A DNA stretch of 64,000 bases from Nitrospinota bacterium (GTDB lineage Bacteria; Nitrospinota_A; UBA7883; JACRLM01): the NCBI GenBank assembly GCA_016208975.1, contig JACQXA010000004.1, positions 1-64,000 of the forward strand. The letters are read 5' to 3'. The notes under the pieces are model-generated. The model had not been told where the DNA came from and did no database searches. It saw only the letters and a list, made by a program, of their open reading frames with translations. Shown here one piece after another: positions 51,554-59,958 of the stretch (positions are counted from its first letter, which is position 1; every line of letters begins with the position of its first letter). A program made the translations under genes and the position numbers.

Positions 51554-52893
51554 GAAAGCCTGAAAGAACCGGAAACCGGCCGGACGATATCGAAAATCTC
51601 GCTCCTCGCCTTGTCTAAATCGCCGAAGGAGAGGTTTTCCAGCGGCACGTTCGTTTCCAGATGGTAGTCCACATACAGCCCGCCTTCACGCCCCGTGGCG
51701 AACTCTTCATGGAAACGTGTGCCGGGCAAAGCGTTGGCGAAACTTACGGATATCAGGTCTGGTTTTATCCGGCCCACTATATCCACGGTTTTTGAGAGGC
51801 TTTCCCTGGTTTCGCCGGGATAGCCCAGCATGATGAAGGCGCCCGCCTCCAGCCCCGCCTTGTGGGCCATGTCGAAGGCTTTTATTACCTGGGCCGGGGT
51901 TATCCCTTTCCCCATACGGTTCAGGATTCCCTCGTCTCCCGATTCCACACCGAACATTATCCGTATAAGCCCCGCGCTTTTCATAGTCTCCAGAAGTTCA
52001 TTGGATACGCAATCCACCCGTGACTCGCATTGCCACTCCACCCCAAGCTGACGCTCCTGAAGAGTTGCGCAAAGGCTCTCGGTGAACTTCCGGTTGGCGG
52101 TGAGGGTGTCATCCACGAAATGGACCATATCAACGCCGTACCGTTCCATGAGTGTTTCTATTTCTCCCGCTACATTTCCGGGGGACCGGTGGCGGAGCTT
52201 GCGTCCGAATATTTCCCGGGAACAGAAGGCGCAACCGAACGGGCAACCTCTGGATGATATGAGGGTGCCCCCGCGCCTGCCGGTTATCTGCTTGAACAGG
52301 GCAAGGTATTTTTCCATGGGCATGAGCCCGCGCGCTGGATATGAGAGGCTGTCCAGGCCGTTTATATAACCCCTGCCGGGGCCGTATGTGACGGCTCCAT
52401 CATCTTGAAGGACCACGACGCCCGGAACGGCTTCCAGCCGCTCGCCATTGTTGATGGCGTTCACGATTTCGCTGAACGTCCTCTCCCCTTCCCCCAACAC
52501 GCCGATGTCGAACAGGCCGGAACCCATAACCTCCATAGCCGCCACGGTAACGTGGGATCCGCCGATGACGAACCAGCCGCCGCTCCAGGTCCTTATACGT
52601 TCCGCCACGCGCCTGGCAAAAGCATAGCTAGGGGTCATGGAGGTGAAGGCGTACATGTCGTAATCGCCAAGACGGTTTATGGATCCCTCCACATCCTCCC
52701 AGCTTTCGTGAAACGACAGGTCGAGATATTCTTTTTTATAATCCCCCTCAAGATTTGCCATTACATAGGCAATGCCCAGCGGCGGCGTGGGAAAATCGGG
52801 ATAGAACTCCACCCTTTCTTTCATCAGCGGCGGAGCTATGAACAGGATTTTTTCAATCCTGCGCGGCCGGGAACGTAGAACGTTACCGGACAT
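51550..52893 (-). CDS. BchE-like radical SAM protein with B12-binding-type N-terminal domain
   Basis: The 447-residue protein has an N-terminal cobalamin-binding-like Rossmann domain (FIAPPLMKERVEFYPDFPTP, GGSHVTVAAMEVM, VLGEGERTF) without the DxHxxG motif, as is common in BchE relatives. The radical SAM motif is RGCPFGCAFC (Cys217, 221, 224). Later elements FVDDTLTANRKF, FGVESGDEGILNRMGKG and MLGYPGETRESL fit the class. Possible chemistry is methylation or ring formation on an unreactive carbon; the substrate is unknown. It overlaps the upstream gene by 11 nt. Confidence 0.88.
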   Translation of the reverse strand: MSGNVLRSRPRRIEKILFIAPPLMKERVEFYPDFPTPPLGIAYVMANLEGDYKKEYLDLSFHESWEDVEGSINRLGDYDMYAFTSMTPSYAFARRVAERIRTWSGGWFVIGGSHVTVAAMEVMGSGLFDIGVLGEGERTFSEIVNAINNGERLEAVPGVVVLQDDGAVTYGPGRGYINGLDSLSYPARGLMPMEKYLALFKQITGRRGGTLISSRGCPFGCAFCSREIFGRKLRHRSPGNVAGEIETLMERYGVDMVHFVDDTLTANRKFTESLCATLQERQLGVEWQCESRVDCVSNELLETMKSAGLIRIMFGVESGDEGILNRMGKGITPAQVIKAFDMAHKAGLEAGAFIMLGYPGETRESLSKTVDIVGRIKPDLISVSFANALPGTRFHEEFATGREGGLYVDYHLETNVPLENLSFGDLDKARSEIFDIVRPVSGSFRLS

Positions 52894-54184
52894 CGTTTAT
52901 CCCTTCCCCGGCGGCCATACCCTGCCCGTGATAAACCCGGTGGTTGCCTCCGTCGAAGAAAGCGTTTATCTGGCCAGGATTTATTCTGGCGGATCGGCGC
53001 AGGTAATATGGGGCGGAATTGTCGAACTCCAGCCCAAGAAGCCGCTGGTTTTCCCATAGGCCGGTGCCTGGCAAGACCCGGAGAAGGGCCACGCGGATGT
53101 CGTCCACCGGCAGGTTTTGAAGATACTCCACCCCCCGCCACACGTCGTCCATGTCGTCACCGGGCAGGCCCAGGATAAGGTCAACATTCACCCGAAAGCC
53201 ATAGTCCCTTAATAGGCGCGCGCCCCGCTCGAATTTTTGCCGGTTCAACCGGCGGTGGATATTTTCGAGCGCAAGAGGATTAACGCTCTGCAACCCCGCC
53301 TGAAACTCTACAAACCCGGCCCGTCTGGCCGCACGGCAGAACTTTTCAGTCACAAGCTCCGCCATTATGTCAGCGGAAAACTCCATACCCGGAGCCCGGT
53401 TTTCTTCAACCATCCCGCACACCTGAGCGGCCCACGGCCATAGGTTGAAGATGGAGTCTATAAGTATCACGTACCGCGTTCCGGCCTGCGCCAAGGCTTT
53501 TACCTCCCCCGCCAAAGTGGCCGGGGATGCGAACCCGAGCCCTTTCATTTTTTTCGGGTAAAAACAGTAGGCGCAACGCTGGGCGCATCCCCGGTAAGTT
53601 TCCATATATGCGTGGCGGTATCTCGAAAGCTCGAACACGCCGGAGGCGTAAGGACCCGGGATGGTTTCGAGGGAAGGCTCCGGCCGGGCGCCGGAAGAAG
53701 CGTTAACGGGTTTTGAGCGGGAGGTTACGCCTGGAACATCTTCCCAGCTTTGCCCAAGAGCGAACCTGTGAAGAAAAGCCGTGAACGGCTTTTCACCCGG
53801 TCCCACTACAACCGCATCCACAGCGGTTTCCGTAAGCAGGTTTGAAAGGTTGTAAGCCTCCGGCCCACCGAGCAGGATGAATATGGATGTGTCCCTTTCT
53901 TTTATCAACCGGGCGGTTTTTACCACCCGCTCCACGTTCCATACATAGCAGGAGAACCCGGCTACCCGGGGGGCTGTGGAAACAACTTTTTGCGCCAGCG
54001 TATCCGGCGTTTCAGGCTCCAGCGCCCATGGTTCGATAATCTGGATTTCCAGCGATGGGTCATGGGATTGGGCATAGGCCTTGAGGTATCCCAAAGCCAA
54101 AGGCGGCGTGAGTGGAGCCTCCACCGATATGGAAGGATCCCGGGTATAGTCGAACCCGCCCGGTTGCGCCAAGGTTACACGCAT
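52883..54184 (-). CDS. BchE-like radical SAM protein with B12-binding-type N-terminal domain
   Basis: The 433-residue protein has an N-terminal Rossmann domain (MRVTLAQPGGFDYTRDPSIS, PLTPPLALGYLKAYA, LLGGPEAYNL, VVVGPGEKPF) and a radical SAM motif YRGCAQRCAYCFYP (Cys200, 204, 207). The DSIFNLW strand, FQAGLQSVNPLALENIHRR and LILGLPGDDMDDVW follow. It differs clearly from the next gene's product although both are of the same class, so they probably act on different steps. The ATG at 54184 leaves a 13-nt gap from the cupin gene; a longer reading would overlap it. Confidence 0.88.
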   Translation of the reverse strand: MRVTLAQPGGFDYTRDPSISVEAPLTPPLALGYLKAYAQSHDPSLEIQIIEPWALEPETPDTLAQKVVSTAPRVAGFSCYVWNVERVVKTARLIKERDTSIFILLGGPEAYNLSNLLTETAVDAVVVGPGEKPFTAFLHRFALGQSWEDVPGVTSRSKPVNASSGARPEPSLETIPGPYASGVFELSRYRHAYMETYRGCAQRCAYCFYPKKMKGLGFASPATLAGEVKALAQAGTRYVILIDSIFNLWPWAAQVCGMVEENRAPGMEFSADIMAELVTEKFCRAARRAGFVEFQAGLQSVNPLALENIHRRLNRQKFERGARLLRDYGFRVNVDLILGLPGDDMDDVWRGVEYLQNLPVDDIRVALLRVLPGTGLWENQRLLGLEFDNSAPYYLRRSARINPGQINAFFDGGNHRVYHGQGMAAGEGINDVR

Positions 54185-54197
54185 GGATGCCGCGCTT

Positions 54198-54578
54198 TCA
54201 TGCCGGAGCCGGTTCACTAAGGAAACTTATGGCCAGTATCTCGCACATGGAGCCGGTGTTGTTCACAAACCGGTGTGGCTCGTTTGCGGGAATGTAAAGC
54301 GCGTCGCCAGCTTCCAGCCGCGTCACGGCTCCGTCCCCGGTAGAAACATCCCCTGCCCCACGCGCGACATAATAAATCTCCGGGCACGGGTGGAAATGGC
54401 TTTCCATACTGCCCCCCGGCGCAACCAATAGCCGCCACATGTTCAGCCCCGCGTCCCCATCGCCAAACACGTTGCACCCAAGGCTTCCACCATGGAACGG
54501 TACCAGATTTATCCGTTCCACGTTCTTTACGGCAACCGTCCTGAGTTTCCGCGCCCCAGCAAATCCGTTATCAGCCAT
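54198..54578 (-). CDS. Small cupin-domain protein
   Basis: The 126-residue protein is a single cupin barrel with metal-binding motifs GSMESHFHPCPEIYYVARG (H-x-H-x3-E) and ALYIPANEPHRFVNN (a His in motif 2). The family includes dioxygenases, isomerases and sugar-binding proteins. Placed between a radical SAM/SPASM and a B12-type radical SAM gene, it may be an isomerase, oxygenase or product-binding protein of the same pathway; which cannot be told from sequence. Confidence 0.85.
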   Translation of the reverse strand: MADNGFAGARKLRTVAVKNVERINLVPFHGGSLGCNVFGDGDAGLNMWRLLVAPGGSMESHFHPCPEIYYVARGAGDVSTGDGAVTRLEAGDALYIPANEPHRFVNNTGSMCEILAISFLSEPAPA

Positions 54579-54585
54579 ATGCCCT

Positions 54586-55965
54586 CTATGCGCCAGCCCC
54601 GGCGGTTATGGCCTTCTCGCGGTTATGATGTTTCTCCTGCGCGATACAAACAGGGTCGCGATCCATGATGTTGCCCGTGGCGTAATGGGACCGGGTGAGA
54701 CACCCTGACCGGCATACCGTTACATACTCGCATTTGCCGCATGCGGGGCTAACATCGTCCAGCGCCCTGAACCGCGCCGATTCCATGGCGCTGGCAAAGG
54801 AGCGGCGTTTTAAATCCAAATCTTCCCATTGGCTGTAAAGATGTGTCAACGACGGGCAGGGAGCTAAAAACCCATCGTTGCTTACACATATGAAGCCATA
54901 ACCAGATGGGCAATGAAAGGGCGCGTCCAGTAGAATGGCCTGGCTTACGATGGGAATGGCCACCGTTATCCTATCGGCGTATTTTTTCCTGATCCCATCC
55001 AGAAGACGCGATGTATCCACAAGGGACTGGTAAGAGTGCGCCAGCCCCCCATTCTCCCTGGCCCTGCCTGCGGGAAGGACGTTTTCGAATTTCACCACCC
55101 GCGCGCCCGCGTCAATTAACGGCTCCATTACGGCCCCGGCCTGGTGGGCGTTGGCCGCCGTTAGCACCACGTTTACCGCAGTGAAAATACCCGCGCCGCG
55201 GCATCTTCTCAATCCGTCCAGAGTCCTTTGATACGCGCCCGGCCCCCGGGAAAGGTCGTGGGCCTCATCCATCCCGTCCAGGCTGGCTATGGCGCTGTCC
55301 ACTTCCAGGGAGGCCAGCCTTTGAACGGTTTTCTCCGCCAGATAAGCTCCGCTGGTGTCCAGAATCACCTTAAGGCCCCGCTCCTTGGCCCGCGCTATAA
55401 ACTCCCAAATGTGGGCGTGTAGCAAGGGCTCGCCGCCGGAAAAGGAAACAACCCTCAGCCCTCCTTCGGCCAGCCCATCAATTATCTTCAAGCCATCCAT
55501 TAGCCCCACATCCTCGCCGCGCTGGATTCCCTCGCCGAAATAGTAACAATGGGGGCATGACATGCCGCACTTGCTGGTGACGGTCCAAATAGCCAGGTTT
55601 GGGCCAGAACCGAAAGGCCTGTGGGCAACGCCGTTCCAGTCTTCGCTGGCGCTCACATCATGCTCCACGGCTTGATATTGTCCGTATAGTTGGAAATAAC
55701 TGCATGCCACCAACTGATGGTCATCCAGCCGGTAGGTTTCCTGTTGCGCGCCATCCCCTACTTTCCACCTGGCATTCACCAAAACGAAGGGCATGCCATC
55801 GGCGGTTTTGAGCCTTGCCCCGCCCGTTACGCCAGGATGCCCTTGAATGGAGCGGGCCAGTTGTTTGCCTAGTCCGGCCATATAGCGGCCACACTCCTCC
55901 AAGGGTACATTGGACCCGTGCCAGTCCAGGCTTATCGAAAAATCCGCAAGCATTAATGCGCTCAC
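54586..55965 (-). CDS. Radical SAM/SPASM-type enzyme with a novel N-terminal domain
   Basis: The 459-residue protein has about 115 N-terminal residues I do not recognise (MLADFSISLDWHGSNVPLEE, FVLVNARWKVGDG, YRLDDHQLVACSYFQLYG). The radical SAM core follows with KCGMSCPHCYYFGEG (Cys133, 137, 140), VVSFSGGEPLLH and VILDTSGAYLAEK. The C-terminus is SPASM-like, with FHCPSGYGFICVSNDGFLAP, CPSLTHLY, CGKCEYVTVCRSGC and a last Cys in DPVCIAQ. SPASM enzymes often modify peptides or small amines. The start is a GTG overlapping the aminotransferase stop by 4 nt, with AAGGAG upstream. Confidence 0.88.
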   Translation of the reverse strand: MSALMLADFSISLDWHGSNVPLEECGRYMAGLGKQLARSIQGHPGVTGGARLKTADGMPFVLVNARWKVGDGAQQETYRLDDHQLVACSYFQLYGQYQAVEHDVSASEDWNGVAHRPFGSGPNLAIWTVTSKCGMSCPHCYYFGEGIQRGEDVGLMDGLKIIDGLAEGGLRVVSFSGGEPLLHAHIWEFIARAKERGLKVILDTSGAYLAEKTVQRLASLEVDSAIASLDGMDEAHDLSRGPGAYQRTLDGLRRCRGAGIFTAVNVVLTAANAHQAGAVMEPLIDAGARVVKFENVLPAGRARENGGLAHSYQSLVDTSRLLDGIRKKYADRITVAIPIVSQAILLDAPFHCPSGYGFICVSNDGFLAPCPSLTHLYSQWEDLDLKRRSFASAMESARFRALDDVSPACGKCEYVTVCRSGCLTRSHYATGNIMDRDPVCIAQEKHHNREKAITAGAGA

Positions 55966-57236
55966 AACTGTAACTCCTTTTTTAGCCTGTCCATCATCTC
56001 GTCTATATCCCCCATATCCAGGATTAATGGAGGGGTAAGGGTGAGGGTGTTGCGGAATATGGTGGCCACGTGCAGGCCGGCGCGCCTGCAGGAGGATACG
56101 AACCGGGTGAGGGCGGAAGTGGACAGACGTTTGGTTTCCCTGTCGGCCACAAACTCCACGCCGATAAGCATACCCGCGCCGCGAATATCCCCCACGGAGT
56201 TGTCGCTCTTTAAAAGGTCACGAAGGGCTTCTATCAGCGCCTTGCCCATGACTGCGGCGTTTTCGTGGAGTTTTTTCCGGCGGGCCACGTCCAAAGTTTT
56301 CACCGCCCGGGCGCAGGCCACCGCGTGGCCTGAGAAAGTGGTCTGCAACACCACGCCCATGGACACGAACTCCGGCGGGCAGGCCGATTCCTTAAAGACG
56401 GCCACGGATAACGGAAACCCGTTGGAGAGGGCTTTGCCCATTATCATGATGTCCGGCTGGACATCTTCCATTTCTGACGCGAAGATGGCTCCACAACGGC
56501 CAATACCGGTTTTCACTTCGTCGATGATGAGGGGAATCCTGAATTCGGCGCAAATGGAGCCGACAGCGGAAAGATAACCCTCGGGAAGCGGTATGCCCTC
56601 CTTGCCCAGAACAGGTTCAATTAAAACCCCTGCCAGCTCATCTTTATCCTTGGCAACCAGTGAACGCAGGGCTGAAACGCATTCCCTCTGGCAGTTTTGA
56701 ACGGTGAGGTTGAATGGGCAACGGTAACAGAATGGGGTGGGCGCGGGAACGGGAATCACTCCCGAAAGAGCCGCCAGCCCGCTGGTTGGGAAACTTATGG
56801 GTAGCAGACCGATAGCCGAACCGTGATAGCACCGGTCCAAAACAAGCACCTTCCGTTTCCCGCCGCTTTTAAGGACAGCCATCTCCAGGGCGTGCTCCAC
56901 AGCCTCGCTCCCGGAAACGCCGAACATAAACTTGTTCAGGTCCCAAGGGGCCAATATCTCTGTAAGACGGCCCATAAGCTCTACCATGGGAAAAGTGGGC
57001 GGGGTGGCGTGTTCCAGCTTCTCCAGCGCCTGAATGGTGGCTTGCGTAACCTCCGGGTGCGCATGGCCCAGGACCATGGCGCCCCAACCGGCGTCCAGGT
57101 CCAGATATTGCCCTCCATCGCAATCGTATAGCCACTTACCGGAGCCCCTCTCGAACACCGGCGGCCATAGTTCAGCCACGTAACCGGGAGATATGCCGTT
57201 GAGATATTCAGCGTAAATAAGCGACATGCGCCCCAT
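55962..57236 (-). CDS. Class III PLP aminotransferase with a four-cysteine insert
   Basis: The 424-residue enzyme has the class III fold: WGAMVLGHAHPEV, SGSEAVEHALEMAV, LIIDEVKTGIGRCG (Asp239 pairing with the pyridine nitrogen), and IMGKALSNGFPL with the PLP Lys268. TTFSGHAVACARAV closes the active site. An insert FCYRCPFNLTVQNCQREC holds four cysteines (170, 173, 182, 186), suited to a metal site. It should transfer an amino group to or from an aldehyde or keto group; the substrate is unknown. The ATG at 57236 overlaps the HIT stop (TGATG). Confidence 0.9.
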   Translation of the reverse strand: MGRMSLIYAEYLNGISPGYVAELWPPVFERGSGKWLYDCDGGQYLDLDAGWGAMVLGHAHPEVTQATIQALEKLEHATPPTFPMVELMGRLTEILAPWDLNKFMFGVSGSEAVEHALEMAVLKSGGKRKVLVLDRCYHGSAIGLLPISFPTSGLAALSGVIPVPAPTPFCYRCPFNLTVQNCQRECVSALRSLVAKDKDELAGVLIEPVLGKEGIPLPEGYLSAVGSICAEFRIPLIIDEVKTGIGRCGAIFASEMEDVQPDIMIMGKALSNGFPLSVAVFKESACPPEFVSMGVVLQTTFSGHAVACARAVKTLDVARRKKLHENAAVMGKALIEALRDLLKSDNSVGDIRGAGMLIGVEFVADRETKRLSTSALTRFVSSCRRAGLHVATIFRNTLTLTPPLILDMGDIDEMMDRLKKELQL

Positions 57237-57703
57237 CAAACCCCGGCGCGGGCGCCACCCATCATCCCGGCGAAAATTACCGTTAGCCGGTCGCGGATTT
57301 CATTCGTCTCCGCTTCGGTAAGCTTTATGGATTTCTGCCGCCATGGCGTGTCCACAAAGGCAGGCTCTATCTCAACAACGTCGCCAGCCTCGTACCGGGG
57401 TATGACATGAACGTGGAAATGAGGGACCTGCTGGCCAGCCACCTTACCCACGTTGATGCCGATGTTGACACCTTTTGCGCCATACTCGGTAAGCGCCCTG
57501 CCCGCGTCCACCACCATGGTCATCACTTTCCTTGCCAGTTCCGGGGCAGACACGAAGGGGTCCTGATGATGTTCCACCGGGGCGACGCATATGTGCCCCC
57601 GGGTGCGAGGAAACTTGTCCAGGAATACCGCCGTCTCCCCGTCGTTATATATTTCCAGCCCTCCGGTTTTGCCTATCACCTCCGAGCAGAACACGCACGC
57701 CAT
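57236..57703 (-). CDS. HIT family protein
   Basis: The 155-residue protein has a possible zinc pair CVFC at residues 3-6, FPRTRGHICVAPVEHHQDPF, and the histidine triad VPHFHVHVIPR (His95, 97, 99). HIT proteins hydrolyse or transfer nucleotide monophosphate groups through a histidyl intermediate. It is the first gene of the operon, so it may serve the pathway (for example on a nucleotide-activated intermediate) or be a bystander housekeeping enzyme. The ATG at 57703 has AAGGAGGGGG upstream. Confidence 0.9.
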   Translation of the reverse strand: MACVFCSEVIGKTGGLEIYNDGETAVFLDKFPRTRGHICVAPVEHHQDPFVSAPELARKVMTMVVDAGRALTEYGAKGVNIGINVGKVAGQQVPHFHVHVIPRYEAGDVVEIEPAFVDTPWRQKSIKLTEAETNEIRDRLTVIFAGMMGGARAGV

Positions 57704-57743
57704 GAGCCCCCTCCTTGCCACCGGTTATTATTTTATTTCTGTT

Positions 57744-57772
57744 ATAATATTACTATACCATTTGAAGGGCAA
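57744..57772 (-). promoter_or_regulatory. Candidate promoter of the radical SAM operon
   Basis: On the minus strand TTGCCC (57767-57772) and TATTAT (57744-57749) are 17 nt apart, 41 nt upstream of the HIT start codon. On the plus strand the same stretch reads TATAAT (57743-57748). Confidence 0.5.
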
Positions 57773-57970
57773 GACTTTTTGCGCGGTGGCTTTTTGGATG
57801 AACCCCGGCGTGATTGAGTCTTTAAGAGGGGGTTAGAAATGTATTACGGAATATGCCGGGCATGTAATCTTTTTAAATTGAGGGGGCGGCCTTTTTATAG
57901 GAAAGGATGACATTCAGAAGCTGTACTTGCGCAAAACCGGAAAGGAATAATAAAGGCCCGTGAGAATTAA

Positions 57971-57998
57971 AGCCTGGGGTGGCCCCGGCTGTTTTTTT
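57971..57998. terminator. Bidirectional terminator next to the sigma-54 activator
   Basis: AGCCTGGGG and CCCCGGCT form a GC-rich hairpin (57971-57990, one bulged T) followed by seven T on the plus strand (57992-57998). On the minus strand the hairpin is followed by TTTAATT. It ends the regulator transcript and would also stop any plus-strand transcript from 57.7-57.97 kb. Confidence 0.6.
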
Positions 57999-59311
57999 CA
58001 GGCCGCCCCCTCTTCCACCAACCCGTTGAGCAGGTTCTTCTTCTTCAGCTTCTCCACCAGCGTGGTCCTGTTCAAACCCAGTAACGCCGCGGCCTTGTTT
58101 TTCACCCATCCGCAACGGTCCAGCGCCGCAAGGATTAGTGTGGTCTCGTATTTGTCCACAGCTTCTTTAAGGTTAATCCCCTCGTCGGGCAGAACGGGCT
58201 GATGGAACGAATCGTTGTTGGCGGGGACATCCAGTGGCTCGTCAAATCCGGCGGCCAGGGCCACGTTGGCTTCGGCGGCCTCTTGAGAAACATCCAGGTT
58301 TTCCCGCGGATCTGAATGCCCAGCGCCGTTCACCGGGGCGATTTGCGCGTCGCTCCGGATGACGGTAACGTTGGAGGCTTGCGCGGCCAATACAGGCTCC
58401 GCTTTTGGGGCGGTTATGATGCCCTGCTCGGCCAGTTCCTCCGGCTCGCCAACCAGCATCATGTCGCGGTAGAGCTGTTCATCCTCTTTGGGTTTTATCT
58501 GCCGGAGCTTGGCGGGCAGGTCGTGCTTCTCCAGCAGGCCTTCCCCTTTCAGCACGATGAGCCGCTCCATCATATGCTCCAGCTCTCGCACGTTGCCGGG
58601 CCAGTTATAACTTTTGAGACACGCCATGGCCTCGGCGCTCACACCGGTCACCATCCTGCTTTTAGTCTTGTTGAAATGGCGCACGAAATGGTTTATCAGC
58701 AGGGTAATGTCGCCGCCCCGGTCCCGCAAGGGGGGCAGTTCTATGGGGATAACGTTCAGCCTGTAATACAGGTCCTCCCGGAACCTTCCCGCCTCTATGG
58801 CTTTCTCCAGGTCTATGTTGGTGGCTGTAATAACCCGGGTATCAACCTCTATGGTCTTGGCCCCGCCCACCCGTTCAAACCGCTTCTCCTGCAAAATCCT
58901 CAGGATCTTCACCTGCAAGGTGGGGCTCATGTCGCCGATCTCGTCCAGGAATATGGCCCCTTTATCCGCCAGCTCGAACTTGCCTATCCTGGTGCGGATG
59001 GCCCCGGTGAACGAGCCTTTCTCATGCCCGAAAAGCTCCGACTCCAACAGCTCTTCCGGTATGGCGCCGCAGTTAACGGTTATCATCGGCTTGTCGCGCC
59101 GCACTGAATTTTCATGTATGGCTTTGGCGATTAGTTCCTTGCCGGTACCGCTCTCACCAAGCACTAAAACGGTGGAATCGTTATCCAGCAGACGGCCCAC
59201 GGTTTTATAAACCGATTTCATAGCCTCGCTTTCTCCCACGAACCGGGAGAAATCCGGAGCGGTCACGCTTTTTATAACCGCCGTCTGGGGCTCTTCCACC
59301 ACCTCTATCAT
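57998..59311 (-). CDS. Sigma-54-dependent activator without a receiver domain (FlrA/FleQ/FlrC type)
   Basis: The 437-residue regulator begins almost directly with the AAA+ domain: Walker [13 protein letters not shown] (about 51-62), the sigma-54 contact loop GSFTGA, Walker [13 protein letters not shown] and [20 protein letters not shown]. Serine replaces the alanine of the usual GAFTGA. A linker of about 110 residues precedes a Fis-type helix-turn-helix ([20 protein letters not shown] with [16 protein letters not shown]). With no N-terminal receiver it may be constitutive or controlled by partner proteins. The ATG at 59311 has GGAG upstream. It is a good candidate to drive the sigma-54 promoter at 22596-22611; no target is proven. 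Confidence 0.93.
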   Translation of the reverse strand: MIEVVEEPQTAVIKSVTAPDFSRFVGESEAMKSVYKTVGRLLDNDSTVLVLGESGTGKELIAKAIHENSVRRDKPMITVNCGAIPEELLESELFGHEKGSFTGAIRTRIGKFELADKGAIFLDEIGDMSPTLQVKILRILQEKRFERVGGAKTIEVDTRVITATNIDLEKAIEAGRFREDLYYRLNVIPIELPPLRDRGGDITLLINHFVRHFNKTKSRMVTGVSAEAMACLKSYNWPGNVRELEHMMERLIVLKGEGLLEKHDLPAKLRQIKPKEDEQLYRDMMLVGEPEELAEQGIITAPKAEPVLAAQASNVTVIRSDAQIAPVNGAGHSDPRENLDVSQEAAEANVALAAGFDEPLDVPANNDSFHQPVLPDEGINLKEAVDKYETTLILAALDRCGWVKNKAAALLGLNRTTLVEKLKKKNLLNGLVEEGAA

Positions 59312-59385
59312 GGCTGTCTCCAACTTTCTATCGCTTCTTTCACCGGTTGAGTCATAGGAATGGCGCTCACCGTCAACAATCTGTA

Positions 59386-59407
59386 CAATATTGATACCAA
59401 AATATTG
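59386..59407. promoter_or_regulatory. Inverted repeat CAATATT-N8-AATATTG
   Basis: Perfect 7-bp arms lie between the divergent sigma-54 activator and hpt genes. The stretch also reads as a direct repeat of AATATTGA, 14 nt apart. It is a candidate regulator site. Confidence 0.35.
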
Positions 59408-59430
59408 ACATTAACGACGTTTATAAGAGC

Positions 59431-59958
59431 ATGAAGCATAACGTACTGATTTCAGAGGATAAAATCGCAGAGAAGGTGGAGGAACTTGCCCAAAAGGTAG
59501 CCTTGGAGTTGAAAGGGCAACCAACAATTTTGGTAGGTCTGCTTAGAGGTAGCGTCGTTTTTTTGTCGGATCTCATGCGGCGGCTCTACATACACGGGGT
59601 GTTTCCCGAGGTGGATTTCATGGCGGTTTCCAGTTATAAGGAGTCGCTGGAGTCGTCCGGAATGATAGAGGTGATTCAGGACATGCGCCTGCCGGTGGAG
59701 GGTAAAACCGTTTTGCTGGTGGACGATATCGCCGACACGGGCCTTACCCTCTCGGAGGTGAAAAAGATAATCGAAAAGAAAAACCCGGCCAAACTGCTGA
59801 CCTGCGTCCTGCTGGACAAGCCTTCCCGGCGGAAGACGGATTTGAAACCGGATTTTTCCGCGTTCACTGTGGATGACGTGTTCGTGGTGGGATATGGGCT
59901 GGACGCGGGCGACCGGTTCCGCTATCTCCCCTATCTGGCGGCTTTGGACGAGGAATAG
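59431..59958 (+). CDS. hpt: Hypoxanthine (purine) phosphoribosyltransferase
   Basis: The 175-residue salvage enzyme has the PRPP-binding motif VLLVDDIADTGLTL, an N-terminal LVGLLRGSVVFLSDLMRRL, and a C-terminal FVVGYGLDAGDRFRYLPYLA. It makes IMP or GMP from hypoxanthine or guanine and PRPP. Its 3' end overlaps the convergent comEC gene by 28 nt. Confidence 0.95.
   Translation: MKHNVLISEDKIAEKVEELAQKVALELKGQPTILVGLLRGSVVFLSDLMRRLYIHGVFPEVDFMAVSSYKESLESSGMIEVIQDMRLPVEGKTVLLVDDIADTGLTLSEVKKIIEKKNPAKLLTCVLLDKPSRRKTDLKPDFSAFTVDDVFVVGYGLDAGDRFRYLPYLAALDEE

Noticed and set aside
57773-57838. 12-residue frame MNPGVIESLRGG upstream of the 23-residue peptide
   Set aside because: The Gly-Gly end is reminiscent of leader peptides, but it is too short and has no ribosome site to support a call.
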